From Phycisphaerae bacterium (GTDB lineage: Bacteria; Planctomycetota; Phycisphaerae; Phycisphaerales; Phycisphaeraceae): DNA of 46,808 bases. The notes below the pieces were generated by a model. The model searched no databases. It saw nothing but the letters and a program-made list of their open reading frames with translations, and was not told the origin of the DNA. The translations under genes were made by a program, and so were the position numbers. The stretch lies in contig JAUIGU010000032.1 in NCBI GenBank assembly GCA_030432595.1, forward strand, positions 1 through 46,808. The letters run 5' to 3'. How positions within the stretch are numbered: position 1 is the first letter of the stretch; every line of letters starts with the position of its first letter. Below, one piece after another: positions 6,742 to 14,798 of this stretch.

Positions 6742-7239
6742 GTGAGCGACGCCGACCCGGAAATCCTGCTCGACCCCGCGCCCGCGCACGGGCGCTACAC
6801 CCTTCGGCCCGTGACGGACGCGGACGAGGCGTGGATGTGGCCCGCGGGGTGCGAGATGCTGCGGCCGTACGTCGAGCCGATCTACGGCTGGCGTGAGAAA
6901 GATGCCCGCTACTTCTTCGACCGCGAGTGGAAGGCCCGGCAGGCCGTGCAGGTCGCCGGCGAGAACGCCGGCTGGCTCGAACTCGCCCGCCGCGACGACT
7001 TTTTGTTTCTCCACGAGATCGGGTTGCTGCCGGCGTTTCAGAAGCAGGGGCTGGGCACGCAGATCCTCGAAGACATCATCGCCCACGCCGAGGCGAACGG
7101 CTGGAGCGTCGAGCTGCAGGTGCTGGTCACCAACCCCGCCCGACGTTTGTACGAACGCTGCGGGTTCCGCCAGACGCACGCGAAGATGTCGAGGCCGCCG
7201 GGCGGGTGGAAGTGCGATCCCCCTACGCTTCAAGCATGA
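6742..7239 (+). CDS. GNAT family N-acetyltransferase
   Basis: About 165 residues with the acetyl-CoA binding motif A of GNAT enzymes (IGLLPAFQKQGLGTQILED, containing Q-K-Q-G-L-G) and the following motif B helix and strand (VLVTNPARRLYERCGF). The substrate cannot be told. The frame is open from 6655, but that GTG lies inside the inverted repeat, so GTG at 6742 (SDADPEILLDPAP) is preferred. The stop overlaps the ATG of the next gene (ATGA at 7236-7239), so the two are probably translationally coupled. Confidence 0.85.
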   Translation: MSDADPEILLDPAPAHGRYTLRPVTDADEAWMWPAGCEMLRPYVEPIYGWREKDARYFFDREWKARQAVQVAGENAGWLELARRDDFLFLHEIGLLPAFQKQGLGTQILEDIIAHAEANGWSVELQVLVTNPARRLYERCGFRQTHAKMSRPPGGWKCDPPTLQA

Positions 7240-7592
7240 CTACGTGTTTCGGCCTGCTTGCCTGGGTTGGGTGGCAGTGGGTTCCATTCCTGGTGACCAT
7301 TATCGTCGGGCCGATTGCGGCTTTCTTTTCCCTTTTGGTTGCGGCAGTTGGTGGTCCAAGATCTGTGTTGATCGTTTGCATTGTGACATCAATCGTATGT
7401 TCAGTTTCTTCGATCCCTGTGTACTGGCGAATGGCTCTTCGCGATTCGAGCGCAACGCCGAATGTTGCAGGGTGGGCGTTGTGGCTGATCTTGACTCATG
7501 TGCCAATACTTGCAGGCTTGATGGCATTGGTTTGGTGGCGAAGCGCTTCGCATCGAAAAACAATGAATGAAATGGGGACTCGGGAAGGTTAA
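7236..7592 (+). CDS. Small integral membrane protein, function unknown
   Basis: 118 residues with three strongly hydrophobic segments (FLVTIIVGPIAAFFSLLVAA; VLIVCIVTSIVCSVSSIPVY; WALWLILTHVPILAGLMALV), a short basic tail and no known motif. It starts in ATGA overlap with the acetyltransferase stop. Lower GC than its neighbours. Confidence 0.6.
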   Translation: MTTCFGLLAWVGWQWVPFLVTIIVGPIAAFFSLLVAAVGGPRSVLIVCIVTSIVCSVSSIPVYWRMALRDSSATPNVAGWALWLILTHVPILAGLMALVWWRSASHRKTMNEMGTREG

Positions 7593-7611
7593 TTGGATAG
7601 GACGTTGTAAA

Positions 7612-7678
7612 ACCGGTCGCTCACGCTCCCGGCTCTGCGGGGCGATGTATGAAAGAGCCGGGAGCGTGAGCGACCGGT
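7612..7678. repeat. 25-bp perfect inverted repeat
   Basis: Arms at 7612-7636 (ACCGGTCGCTCACGCTCCCG...) and 7654-7678 are exact reverse complements, with a 17-nt spacer. Each arm can also pair partly with itself. It sits between convergent genes and directly abuts family 1 copy 2. Confidence 0.9.
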
Positions 7679-7686
7679 CGAGTGCC

Positions 7687-7777
7687 GGGTGCCACGGTCG
7701 CTTGCGACCGTGCGATTGGCAGAAACCTCGCGCGACATCACACACCGAAGACACGGTTGCAAGCAACCGTGGCACCC
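7687..7777. repeat. REPIN-like double hairpin, family 1 copy 2
   Basis: Same organisation as 2231-2325: GGGTGCCACGGTCGCTTGCG... then ...ACACGGTTGCAAGCAACCG... ending GGCACCC. Lies between the small membrane protein and fliM, which converge. Confidence 0.88.
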
Positions 7778-7837
7778 CCGGTTCGCTGCGATTTGTTTCT
7801 TCTTCCTGAACCCCAAACCCCATCCCCCAGACCCCAC

Positions 7838-8866
7838 TCATACCCGGTCCTTCGGCGTGATCGGTCGTCTTACCTTGAACGCGCGTTTGCCCTTGTATTG
7901 GCCGAGGTTGCCGATGAATTTGCGTTTGCCTTCGACGTCGAGGGACAGCGGGGCGCTGGCGGGTTTGTTGGTGAGGATGACGTCGCCGACTTCGAGGTTC
8001 GCCAGGTCGCTGACGCGGATCTTGGTTTCGGCGAGGATGGCGGAGACGTCGAGCGTGGCGGCGTCGAGGTGGCCGGCGAGGCGGCGCTTGATCTCTGCGT
8101 CCTTGGCCTTCTTGCGGTAGGCGGCCCAGGTCTGGTTGCTGAGTTTTTCGATGACCGGCTCGATGACGGCGTAGGGGATGCACAGGCTCATCGTGCCGGC
8201 GCGGTTGCCCATCTTCATCTCGAAGCCGACCACGACCACGACCTCGTTGGGCGCGACGATCTGGACCAGGGCGGGGTTGCTCTCGGTTTCTTCGAGGGTG
8301 AAGTCGGCGTCGACGATGCTCTCCCACGACTCGTGCATGCAGGTCATGGCGCGGTTGATAATCTTTCCGACCAGCCGGCCCTCGATGGCGGTGAGCGGGC
8401 GCTGGGGGATGAACAGGTCGGCGTTGGAGCCGCCGAGCAGGCGGTCGATGACGGGGTAGATGATCAGCGGGCTGATCTCGAGGCACAGCTTGCCTTCGAG
8501 CGGGGCGCAGGAGACCAGGTTGAAGCAGGTGGGGTTGGGGAGTGAGTGGGTGAACTCGCTGAAGGTCATCTGCTCGATGTTGGCGACCTTGACCTCGATG
8601 ATGGTGCGGAGGAAGCCGGAGAGCGACGCGCCGAAGTTGCGGGAGAAGGACTCGTGGAGGTGTTCGAGCGCCCGCATCTGGTCTTTGGAGACGCGTTCGG
8701 GGCGTTTGAAGTCGTAGTGGCGGATTTCGAGTTCGGACTCGACCATGCCGCCGAGGCGTCGGGAGAAGATGACCTGGCGTTCGTCGGCGTTGCCGACGGG
8801 GGATTCGTCGGAATCGACGGCGGAGAGCAGGGCGTCGACTTCGTTTTGGTCGAGGACTTCGGCCAT
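7838..8866 (-). CDS. fliM: Flagellar motor switch protein FliM
   Basis: Component of the flagellar C-ring that binds CheY-P and sets rotation direction. The N-terminus MAEVLDQNEVDALLSAV is the conserved CheY-binding/EIDALL peptide of FliM. The middle CheC-like domain (LLGGSNAD) and the C-terminal SpoA domain (LANLEVGDVILTNKP) follow. ATG at 8866 is chosen because it begins exactly at this peptide; the upstream 37 residues of the open frame are not protein-like. 342 residues is normal. No other flagellar gene is in the window, so it is an isolated locus or the edge of a scattered regulon. Confidence 0.93.
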   Translation of the reverse strand: MAEVLDQNEVDALLSAVDSDESPVGNADERQVIFSRRLGGMVESELEIRHYDFKRPERVSKDQMRALEHLHESFSRNFGASLSGFLRTIIEVKVANIEQMTFSEFTHSLPNPTCFNLVSCAPLEGKLCLEISPLIIYPVIDRLLGGSNADLFIPQRPLTAIEGRLVGKIINRAMTCMHESWESIVDADFTLEETESNPALVQIVAPNEVVVVVGFEMKMGNRAGTMSLCIPYAVIEPVIEKLSNQTWAAYRKKAKDAEIKRRLAGHLDAATLDVSAILAETKIRVSDLANLEVGDVILTNKPASAPLSLDVEGKRKFIGNLGQYKGKRAFKVRRPITPKDRV

Positions 8867-9093
8867 GGGGTAGCGCAGGGGCGGGCGTAGGGGGGTTATC
8901 GGGCAGACGGGGCTTGCGGGTGAAAATCGCGGGCGTGCGGTGCTTCCCTCCCGGGCAGAGCGGCCGTGGCAGGGCACCGGGGAAGAGGTTTGCGGAGGGG
9001 GTTGGGCGCAGGGCTCGGGGCGGCCGGGGGGTCTGACTTGGTCGGTTTGCGGTCTACACGGGTGTGAAGTGTGTCGGGCAGCCTCCCTCTCAT

Positions 9094-9110
9094 CCCTCCC
9101 GGGGGGAGGG
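9094..9110. repeat. Solo GGGAGGG hairpin (REP-like)
   Basis: CCCTCCC-GGG-GGGAGGG. The reverse-complement form, with loop CCC and similar flanks, is at 20153-20171, so these are opposite-orientation copies of one short palindromic repeat. Confidence 0.7.
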
Positions 9111-9153
9111 GAACCGGATGATCGACCGGCGAAAGGCGGTTCGGCGCGTTATT

Positions 9154-9181
9154 ATTCGGATGCCTGTATCCGAATTTTTTT
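9154..9181 (+). terminator. Intrinsic terminator-like hairpin in the leader of the transporter gene
   Basis: ATTCGGAT-GCCTGT-ATCCGAAT followed by seven T residues, ending 13 bases before the GTG start at 9195. No plus-strand gene lies upstream, so a transcript reaching it would be the transporter's own leader; attenuation is one reading. Confidence 0.6.
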
Positions 9182-9194
9182 GGGAGTGCCCCCC

Positions 9195-10706
9195 GTGACC
9201 GCCGCCCGACGCTGGACCCTCATCGCCGTGGCCGCGGTGGCGGCGGTGTTGACGTACGTGTTGCTGCCCGCAGAGTTGCCGGGCGCGGACGGCCCGGTGC
9301 CGGTGCCCGAGCCGGCGCGGCGGGCGTGCGCGGTGTTTGCGGTGGCGGTCGTGTTCTGGGCGACGGAGGTGATCCCGCTCTACGCGACGTCGCTGTGCGT
9401 GATCGGCATGGAGGTGCTGTTCCTGTCGGGCAAGGGCGGCATGGGCACGAAGCTGCCGACGCGCTTCGGCGAGCCGATCGGCGAGCTTCCGGGGGCGGCG
9501 ACGTACTTCGCGCCCTTCGCGTCGGGCATCATCATCCTGTTCATGGGCGGGTTCCTGCTCTCGGCCGCGGTCACCAAGCACGGCCTGGACCGCAAGATCG
9601 CGGCGCGCACGCTCAAGCCCTTCGTCAAGCGCCCGGTCACGCTCGTGTTCGCGGTCATGCTTATCACCGCGTTCTTTTCGATGTGGATGAGCAACACGGC
9701 CACGGCGGTGATGATGCTCGCCATCATCGCGCCGCTGCTGCGGGCAATGCCCGAAGACGACAAGTTCCACCGCGCGGTGATCCTCGCCGTGCCCTTCGGC
9801 GCGAACATCGGCGGCATCGGCACGCCGATCGGCACGCCGCCCAACGCGGTCGCGCTCGCGGCGCTGCGCGAGCAGTTCCCCAACCTGAACCTGGGGTTCC
9901 TGGACTGGATGGTGATGGCGGTGCCGCTGGCGCTGCTGCTGATCGCGGTGGCGGGGGTGTTGCTGCTGATGATGTTCCGGCCCAAGCCGGGACTGGCGAT
10001 GCCGACCATCGAGAACCCGCCCGAGCCGATCAGCGCCCGCGGCTGGGCGACGCTGGCCGTGCTCGGCAGCGCGATCGCGCTGTGGGTGCTCGGCGGGTTG
10101 GACCTGGAGATCGGGTCAGTGCGGATCAATTTGCGTCAGTACGTCGGGTTGTCCTCGGCGGCGGTCGCGCTGCTGGCGGCGGCGGCGCTCACGGCGTTGG
10201 GCGTGCTGGACAAACGCGACGTCGATTCGATCGACTGGAACGTGCTGATCCTCATGTGGGGCGGGCTGTCGCTGGGCACGGCGATGGAGCAGGCCGGGCT
10301 CATCGACATCATCGCGCAGATGCCGTTCGCGCAGTTCACGGGGTTCGGATTGGTCGCAGTGATCGTCGTGCTGTCGGTGGGCATGTCCACGTTCATGAGC
10401 AACACGGCGACGGCGAACGTGCTGGTGCCCATGGTGATCGCGATCGGTCTTGCCGCCCCCGGAAGTGAACAGGAAGGCATCGGCCAGGCGGTGCAGCTCG
10501 CGGTGCTGACCGCGCTGGGCTGCTCGTTCGCGATGGCCATGCCCGTGAGCACGCCGCCCAACGCGATCGCCTTCGCGACCGGCAAGATCCCCGCCCGCGC
10601 GATGATCGAGTCCGGCGGGCTCGTGTCCATCATCTGCGTCGTCGTGATGATGCTCGGCTACCAGTTCGTCCTGCCGTGGTTCGTCACGATGATCATGCCC
10701 GGCTAA
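9195..10706 (+). CDS. DASS/SLC13-family anion (dicarboxylate/sulfate) sodium symporter
   Basis: Polytopic membrane transporter of about 503 residues with the internal two-fold repeat of the divalent anion:Na+ symporter family. The paired signature motifs are visible: SNTATAVMM in the first half and SNTATANVL in the second, each followed by a Pro/Asn loop (TPIGTPPNAVAL and VSTPPNAIAF). Around eleven to twelve hydrophobic segments. Substrate (C4-dicarboxylate, sulfate or phosphate) cannot be assigned. GTG at 9195 is preferred, with GGGAG 8 bases upstream; GTG at 9186 is also possible. The leader carries a terminator-like hairpin, so expression may be attenuated. Confidence 0.9.
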   Translation: MTAARRWTLIAVAAVAAVLTYVLLPAELPGADGPVPVPEPARRACAVFAVAVVFWATEVIPLYATSLCVIGMEVLFLSGKGGMGTKLPTRFGEPIGELPGAATYFAPFASGIIILFMGGFLLSAAVTKHGLDRKIAARTLKPFVKRPVTLVFAVMLITAFFSMWMSNTATAVMMLAIIAPLLRAMPEDDKFHRAVILAVPFGANIGGIGTPIGTPPNAVALAALREQFPNLNLGFLDWMVMAVPLALLLIAVAGVLLLMMFRPKPGLAMPTIENPPEPISARGWATLAVLGSAIALWVLGGLDLEIGSVRINLRQYVGLSSAAVALLAAAALTALGVLDKRDVDSIDWNVLILMWGGLSLGTAMEQAGLIDIIAQMPFAQFTGFGLVAVIVVLSVGMSTFMSNTATANVLVPMVIAIGLAAPGSEQEGIGQAVQLAVLTALGCSFAMAMPVSTPPNAIAFATGKIPARAMIESGGLVSIICVVVMMLGYQFVLPWFVTMIMPG

Positions 10707-10733
10707 ACCCGGACAACGTAAACAAAGCGCGAA

Positions 10734-10756
10734 GCCCACGCTCTCCGAGCGTGGGC
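10734..10756. terminator. Hairpin after the transporter gene
   Basis: GCCCACGCTC-TCC-GAGCGTGGGC, a 10-bp stem 28 bases after the transporter stop and just before the helicase start. A similar stem (GAAGCCCACGCC...) follows the PQQ-propeller gene at 46632. Confidence 0.65.
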
Positions 10757-10760
10757 CCGC

Positions 10761-12962
10761 TTGACCACGATTCACACGTTTCGCCGTGGGGCCCGGCTTT
10801 CCTCTGCGGATATCATCGCCCCCTTGTCCTTCACCCCCGCCGACATCCTCGCCCCCGACGGCCCGGTCGCGCGACGCCTCGGCGACGACTTCGAGCGCCG
10901 CCCGCAGCAGATGGCCATGATCGAGGCCGTCGATGATGCGCTCCGCCGCAAGCACCACGTCCTCGTCGAAGCCGGCACCGGCGTGGGCAAGTCTTTCGCG
11001 TACCTGCTGCCCGCGCTGAGCATGATCCTCGGCGATGAAGCCTCCGGTTCCGGGGGCGGGGGGCCGGACAAGAAGCGTCGCGTCGTCGTCTCCACGCACA
11101 CGATCGCGCTCCAGGAGCAGATCATCGAGAAGGACGTGCCGCTTTTGCAGGCCGTGCTGCCCGGCGAGTTCAGCGCCGTGCTCGCGAAAGGCCGGGGCAA
11201 CTACGTCTCCATCCGCCGCGCCGAGCGCGCGTGGGAGCGCGCCGCGAACCTGTTCGAGCGCTCGGAAGAGCACGCCTCTGTCGAGACCGTGCTCGACTGG
11301 ACCAAGACCACCGCCGACGGCTCGCTCGCCACGCTGCCGCAGCTCGCCGCGCCGTCGGTGTGGAGCGACGTGCAGTCCGACCGGGAGGACTGCAAAGGCA
11401 AGCGCTGCCAGTACTTCAACCAATGCTTCTACCAAGCCGCGCGCCGGCGGATGCACAACGCCGACCTGCTCGTGGTCAACCACGCGCTGTTCTTCGCCGA
11501 CCTCGCCCTCCGCGCCGGCGGCGCGGGCGTGCTGCCGCCGTACGACGCGGTCATCCTCGACGAGGCCCACACCGTCGAGGACGTCGCCTCCGACCACTTC
11601 GGCAGCAGCGTCACGCGCTACCAGATCGCCTACCTGCTCGGCCGGCTCCTGCGCCCGCGCAAAGGCCAGGGCATCTTGATGGGCCTTCAAGGCAAGGTCG
11701 ACGCGACGCTCTGGAACAAGGCCGCCGAGACAATCGGCGACGCCCGCCACGCCGCCGACCAGTTCTTCGACGAACTCACCTACTGGCACCAGCAACGCGG
11801 CGACCGCTTCAACGGCCGGCTCCGCGAACCGCTCGGGCTCGACGACACGCTCAGCCCCGTGCTCGCCAACCTCGCGCTGCGCCTCAAACGCATCGCCGAC
11901 GAACTCAAGGAAGAAGACGACCGCCTCGAAATCAATTCCTACGCCGACCGCGCCGCCGGCCTCGCCAACACGCTCGACGGCTTGCTCAAGCACAACCTCG
12001 ACGACCACGTCTACTGGCTCGAAGTCTCCACGCACGGCCGGTTCCCCCGCGTCAAACTCGCCGCCTCACCCATCGAAGTCGGCGGCCTCCTCCGCGAGCG
12101 CCTCTTCAACGCCATGAGCGCGCACCAGGAGAAACTCCCCGTCATCCTCACCAGCGCCACGCTGGCGACCGGACGCCACAGCCCCGCAAACGCTGCCGAG
12201 GCTTCCGCGACAGAAACCGAAAACACCTACACCAATTCCGCGGGCGCCTTTACCCACATCATCTCCCGCCTCGGCTGCGACGGCGCCAAAACCCTCCAGC
12301 TCGGCTCGCCCTTCGACTACGCCACCCAGGCCGAGCTCGTCATCGAGCGCAGCATCCCCGAGCCCGGGCACCCGCGCTACATGGAGGCCGCCGGCCCCGT
12401 CCTGCTGCAACACCTCGACGACACCGACGGCGGCGCGTTCGTGCTCTTCACCAGCTACGCCATGCTCCGCCGCGCCGCCGACTGGCTCCGCCCGCACCTT
12501 TCGCAGCGCGGCATGCCCCTGCTCGTCCACGGCGAAAACAACGTCCAACGCCGCGAGCTGCTCGCCCGCTTCCGCCACGACCGCCGCTCCGTCCTGCTCG
12601 GGGCCGACTCGTTCTGGCAGGGCGTCGACGTCCGCGGCGATGCGCTCCGCCTGGTCGTCATCGTCCGCCTGCCCTTCGCCGTCCCCGACCGCCCGATGGT
12701 GCAGGCCCGCTGCGAACGCATCCAGCAGCGCGGCGGCAACCCCTTCGCCGACTACACCCTCCCCGAGGCCGTCCTCAAATTCAAACAAGGCTTCGGCCGA
12801 CTCATCCGCTCCAAAACCGACACCGGCCGCGTCCTCGTCCTCGACCCCCGCCTCTTCACCAAGCCCTACGGCCGACGCTTCCTCGACGCCCTGCCCGATG
12901 TCGCGCTCACCGAAAACTCACGGTCCGTCACCGACGCGGAATTCGTTCCGCCGTCAAGATGA
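10761..12962 (+). CDS. DinG/XPD-family ATP-dependent helicase with incomplete Fe-S ligand set
   Basis: Superfamily 2 helicase of about 733 residues. Walker A is AGTGVGKS (71-78), motif II is DEAH (267-270), then VNHALFF, a TSATLATG motif III and the C-terminal motifs VLFTSY, GADSFWQGVDVRG and QGFGRLIRS. Three cysteines at 211, 216 and 222 have the 5- and 6-residue spacing of the DinG 4Fe-4S ligands, but the first ligand, normally in KGRxNYxC, is serine (KGRGNYVS, Ser150). The enzyme may bind a cluster poorly or with another ligand. Proteins of this family unwind 5'-3' in repair and R-loop removal. Start uncertain: TTG at 10761 lies almost on the hairpin, and TTG at 10824 (SFTPADIL) is a good alternative. 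Confidence 0.88.
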   Translation: MTTIHTFRRGARLSSADIIAPLSFTPADILAPDGPVARRLGDDFERRPQQMAMIEAVDDALRRKHHVLVEAGTGVGKSFAYLLPALSMILGDEASGSGGGGPDKKRRVVVSTHTIALQEQIIEKDVPLLQAVLPGEFSAVLAKGRGNYVSIRRAERAWERAANLFERSEEHASVETVLDWTKTTADGSLATLPQLAAPSVWSDVQSDREDCKGKRCQYFNQCFYQAARRRMHNADLLVVNHALFFADLALRAGGAGVLPPYDAVILDEAHTVEDVASDHFGSSVTRYQIAYLLGRLLRPRKGQGILMGLQGKVDATLWNKAAETIGDARHAADQFFDELTYWHQQRGDRFNGRLREPLGLDDTLSPVLANLALRLKRIADELKEEDDRLEINSYADRAAGLANTLDGLLKHNLDDHVYWLEVSTHGRFPRVKLAASPIEVGGLLRERLFNAMSAHQEKLPVILTSATLATGRHSPANAAEASATETENTYTNSAGAFTHIISRLGCDGAKTLQLGSPFDYATQAELVIERSIPEPGHPRYMEAAGPVLLQHLDDTDGGAFVLFTSYAMLRRAADWLRPHLSQRGMPLLVHGENNVQRRELLARFRHDRRSVLLGADSFWQGVDVRGDALRLVVIVRLPFAVPDRPMVQARCERIQQRGGNPFADYTLPEAVLKFKQGFGRLIRSKTDTGRVLVLDPRLFTKPYGRRFLDALPDVALTENSRSVTDAEFVPPSR

Positions 12963-13023
12963 TCACACGCTCCCGCTTCGTGGGATCGAATTAACGCCGC
13001 CCGTCAACCGTCGAACTTTCGCG

Positions 13024-13485
13024 ATGAACACGACCACCCCCAAGCGCTACCTCGTCCTATGCACCGGCAACCGCTGCCGATCGCAGATGGCGCACGGATG
13101 GCTGAACCACCTCGCCCTCGAACTGCTCGGCCACGCCGCCGAAGTGCGTTCCGCCGGCACGCAACCCCACGGTGTCCACCCGCTCTCGGTCCGCGTGATG
13201 AACGAAGCCGGCATCGACATCGCTGACCACACCTCCGACCACGTCGATCAATACACCGGCCAGGACTTCGACGCCGTCATCACCGTCTGCGACAGCGCCA
13301 AAGAAGCCTGCCCCGTCTTCCCCGGCGCCAAGCGCACCATCCACCACGCCTTCGATGACCCCGACGACAAGACCGGCACCAAGACCGATGACGAGCTGCT
13401 CCCGACCTTCCGCCGCGTGCGCGACGAGATCGAAACGTGGGCCCGCGCGTTCCTCGCCGAGGAATCCACGGCCGTGAGCGCCTGA
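13024..13485 (+). CDS. arsC: Arsenate reductase, low-molecular-weight phosphatase type
   Basis: 153-residue ArsC of the thioredoxin-linked family, reducing arsenate to arsenite. The phosphatase-like P-loop CTGNRCRSQ (C-x5-R) is near residue 12, and the redox pair C-x6-C (CDSAKEAC) is present, so the three catalytic cysteines are all in place. The C-terminal half has the FPGAKRTIHHAFDDP segment typical of the family. No ArsR, ArsB or Acr3 gene is nearby, so it is not in an ars operon. ATG at 13024 begins the conserved domain; it starts 61 bases after the helicase stop on the same strand. Confidence 0.9.
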   Translation: MNTTTPKRYLVLCTGNRCRSQMAHGWLNHLALELLGHAAEVRSAGTQPHGVHPLSVRVMNEAGIDIADHTSDHVDQYTGQDFDAVITVCDSAKEACPVFPGAKRTIHHAFDDPDDKTGTKTDDELLPTFRRVRDEIETWARAFLAEESTAVSA

Positions 13486-14103
13486 TCCTGCGCACGCTTG
13501 GCCCGAGAGTTTGTCGCGGCACCTTGACCCGCGGATAGAATGTAGGTGCAGGTGAAGGGCGTGGCCTCCGCGTGGGTGCCAGGTGGGTGAGGGCTTGAGT
13601 TCCTTAATCGTGAATTGACACGTGGCCTTGGACGCGGGTGAGTTGGGACGGAACCCAACTGCACGCCGCCTCCCGCCGGAACCCCCCGAGTGAGTCCCAT
13701 CCGAAGCGCGGTGACGGCGGGCTGAAAAGCCGACGCCGGCCGGGGGTCTGTGGATCGTGACGGCGGTCCCGCCCCGGAGTCTCTAACCCATTGTGCGTCG
13801 CGCCATCGCGTGCGAAGGGTGGGTGGGGGTCACGGCGTTCTTTCACAAGTGAATCCGAGGGGCGTTGTCGTCCCCACACTCGTCCGTGTCGAGTGCACGG
13901 ATAGCCGGAACCGGGCCGGTTCCGGACCGGGAGCCGCCGGCTCCCGGCTGAAGACACGCGGGCACCACGGTTGTTTGCGACCGTGCGCGTCACAAACGCT
14001 CACGTATTCCGTTTTCCGAAGACACGGTCGCGAGCGACCGCGGCACCCCTCGATCAAACCTTGGGTGCGTCCATTTGTAGTTTTGGTTTTCAGTCCGCCG
14101 TCT
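13486..14103. other. 618-bp intergenic stretch rich in palindromes
   Basis: Lies between convergent genes. Contains a 7-bp stem hairpin near 13640-13662 (AGTTGGG...CCCAACT), a 9-bp stem CCGGGAGCC-GCC-GGCTCCCGG at 13927-13947, and a REPIN-like element at 13960-14048. I recognise no tRNA, RNase P, tmRNA, SRP or 6S RNA. The 13490-13920 part shows no supported gene; a decayed gene or an uncharacterised RNA cannot be excluded. Confidence 0.6.
13960..14048. repeat. REPIN-like double hairpin, family 1 copy 3
   Basis: GGGCACCACGGTTGTTTGCG... in the left half and ...CCGAAGACACGGTCGCGAGC... ending CGGCACCCC in the right half. The right half shares CCGAAGACACGGT with copy 2. Left hairpin has decayed slightly. 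Between convergent genes. Confidence 0.85.
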
Positions 14104-14730
14104 TCACCCTGTGAACAGTTTCGACGCCTCGCCGAACGTGCCGTCGAAGACGAAGTCGCCGAACGGCTTGCGCTCGCGTGGCGCGGTTTCCGCATCGCGT
14201 TGCCAGCCTTCGTCGAGTTGCCCCGGGTCGCCCTCGTAACCGAGCGCGACGCCCGTGAAGGCCTTGAACCCGCCGGGGATGTTGAGGTCGTTCTTGGCCT
14301 TGTCCGCGTCGATGCCGGCCATCTGGTGCACGACCAGCCCCAGCGCGGTGGCCTGGGCGCTGAGGTTGCCCATCGCCAGCCCCAGGTCGTGCTCGGCACA
14401 GGTGTTGTCCTTGCCGTTCTTGGCGTACAGCTCGGAGACGCAGTTGATCATGAGCACGGGCGCGTGCTTGGCCCAGGACTGGTTGGCTTCGACGAGGCAG
14501 CCGAGCACGCGGGCGTAGTCGTCGGGCCGGTCTTTGGTGGCGAGGACGAAGCGCCACGGCTGCTCGTTGAACGCCGACGCCGCCCAGCGCGCCGCTTCGA
14601 AGAGCTGCTTGAGTTTGTCGGGTTCCACGGCCTTGTCCGCAAACGCCCGCGGGCTCCAGCGGTGGGCGAGGCAGTCGAGGATGGGGAACTCGGTGTCGGC
14701 GGGTTTGGTCGAGGCGGTGTTTATGGTCAT
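14104..14730 (-). CDS. Nitroreductase family FMN oxidoreductase
   Basis: 208 residues of the nitroreductase/NfsA-NfsB superfamily, which uses FMN and NAD(P)H to reduce nitro groups, quinones or similar. Visible elements are the N-terminal RWSPRAFADKAV (FMN phosphate-binding arginine/serine), AARWAASAFNEQPWRFV (the A-x-S-x-N-x-Q-P-W FMN-binding loop), and DLGLAMGNLSAQATALGL in the dimer core. ATG at 14730 begins just before the conserved domain; a longer frame to 14814 would cross the hairpin. Physiological substrate not predictable. Confidence 0.9.
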   Translation of the reverse strand: MTINTASTKPADTEFPILDCLAHRWSPRAFADKAVEPDKLKQLFEAARWAASAFNEQPWRFVLATKDRPDDYARVLGCLVEANQSWAKHAPVLMINCVSELYAKNGKDNTCAEHDLGLAMGNLSAQATALGLVVHQMAGIDADKAKNDLNIPGGFKAFTGVALGYEGDPGQLDEGWQRDAETAPRERKPFGDFVFDGTFGEASKLFTG

Positions 14731-14738
14731 GCCGGAGC

Positions 14739-14766
14739 ATAGCCCCGCAAGCGCTTGCGGGGCTAT
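14739..14766. terminator. Perfect palindrome between two minus-strand genes
   Basis: ATAGCCCCGCAAGC-GCTTGCGGGGCTAT, a 28-base perfect palindrome in the 68-bp gap between the unknown anchored-protein gene and the nitroreductase gene. Probably a transcription terminator or a REP-like unit. Confidence 0.65.
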
Positions 14767-14798
14767 TTCGGGAAGCGCCGGCGGGGTCCGTCGTTTGT

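Larger units (their letters stand above)
8867..9194. other. Divergent intergenic region between fliM and transporter
   Basis: 328 bases holding the promoters of two divergent genes, a solo palindrome at 9094-9110 and a terminator-like hairpin at 9154-9181. No small gene is supported. Confidence 0.6.

Noticed and set aside
10116-12035. 639-codon minus-strand open frame across transporter and helicase
   Set aside because: Antisense to two well-supported genes and spans their boundary; no recognisable domain.
2231-14048. Dispersed hairpin repeats considered as a CRISPR array
   Set aside because: Copies are kilobases apart, palindromic and without regularly sized spacers; no cas genes.
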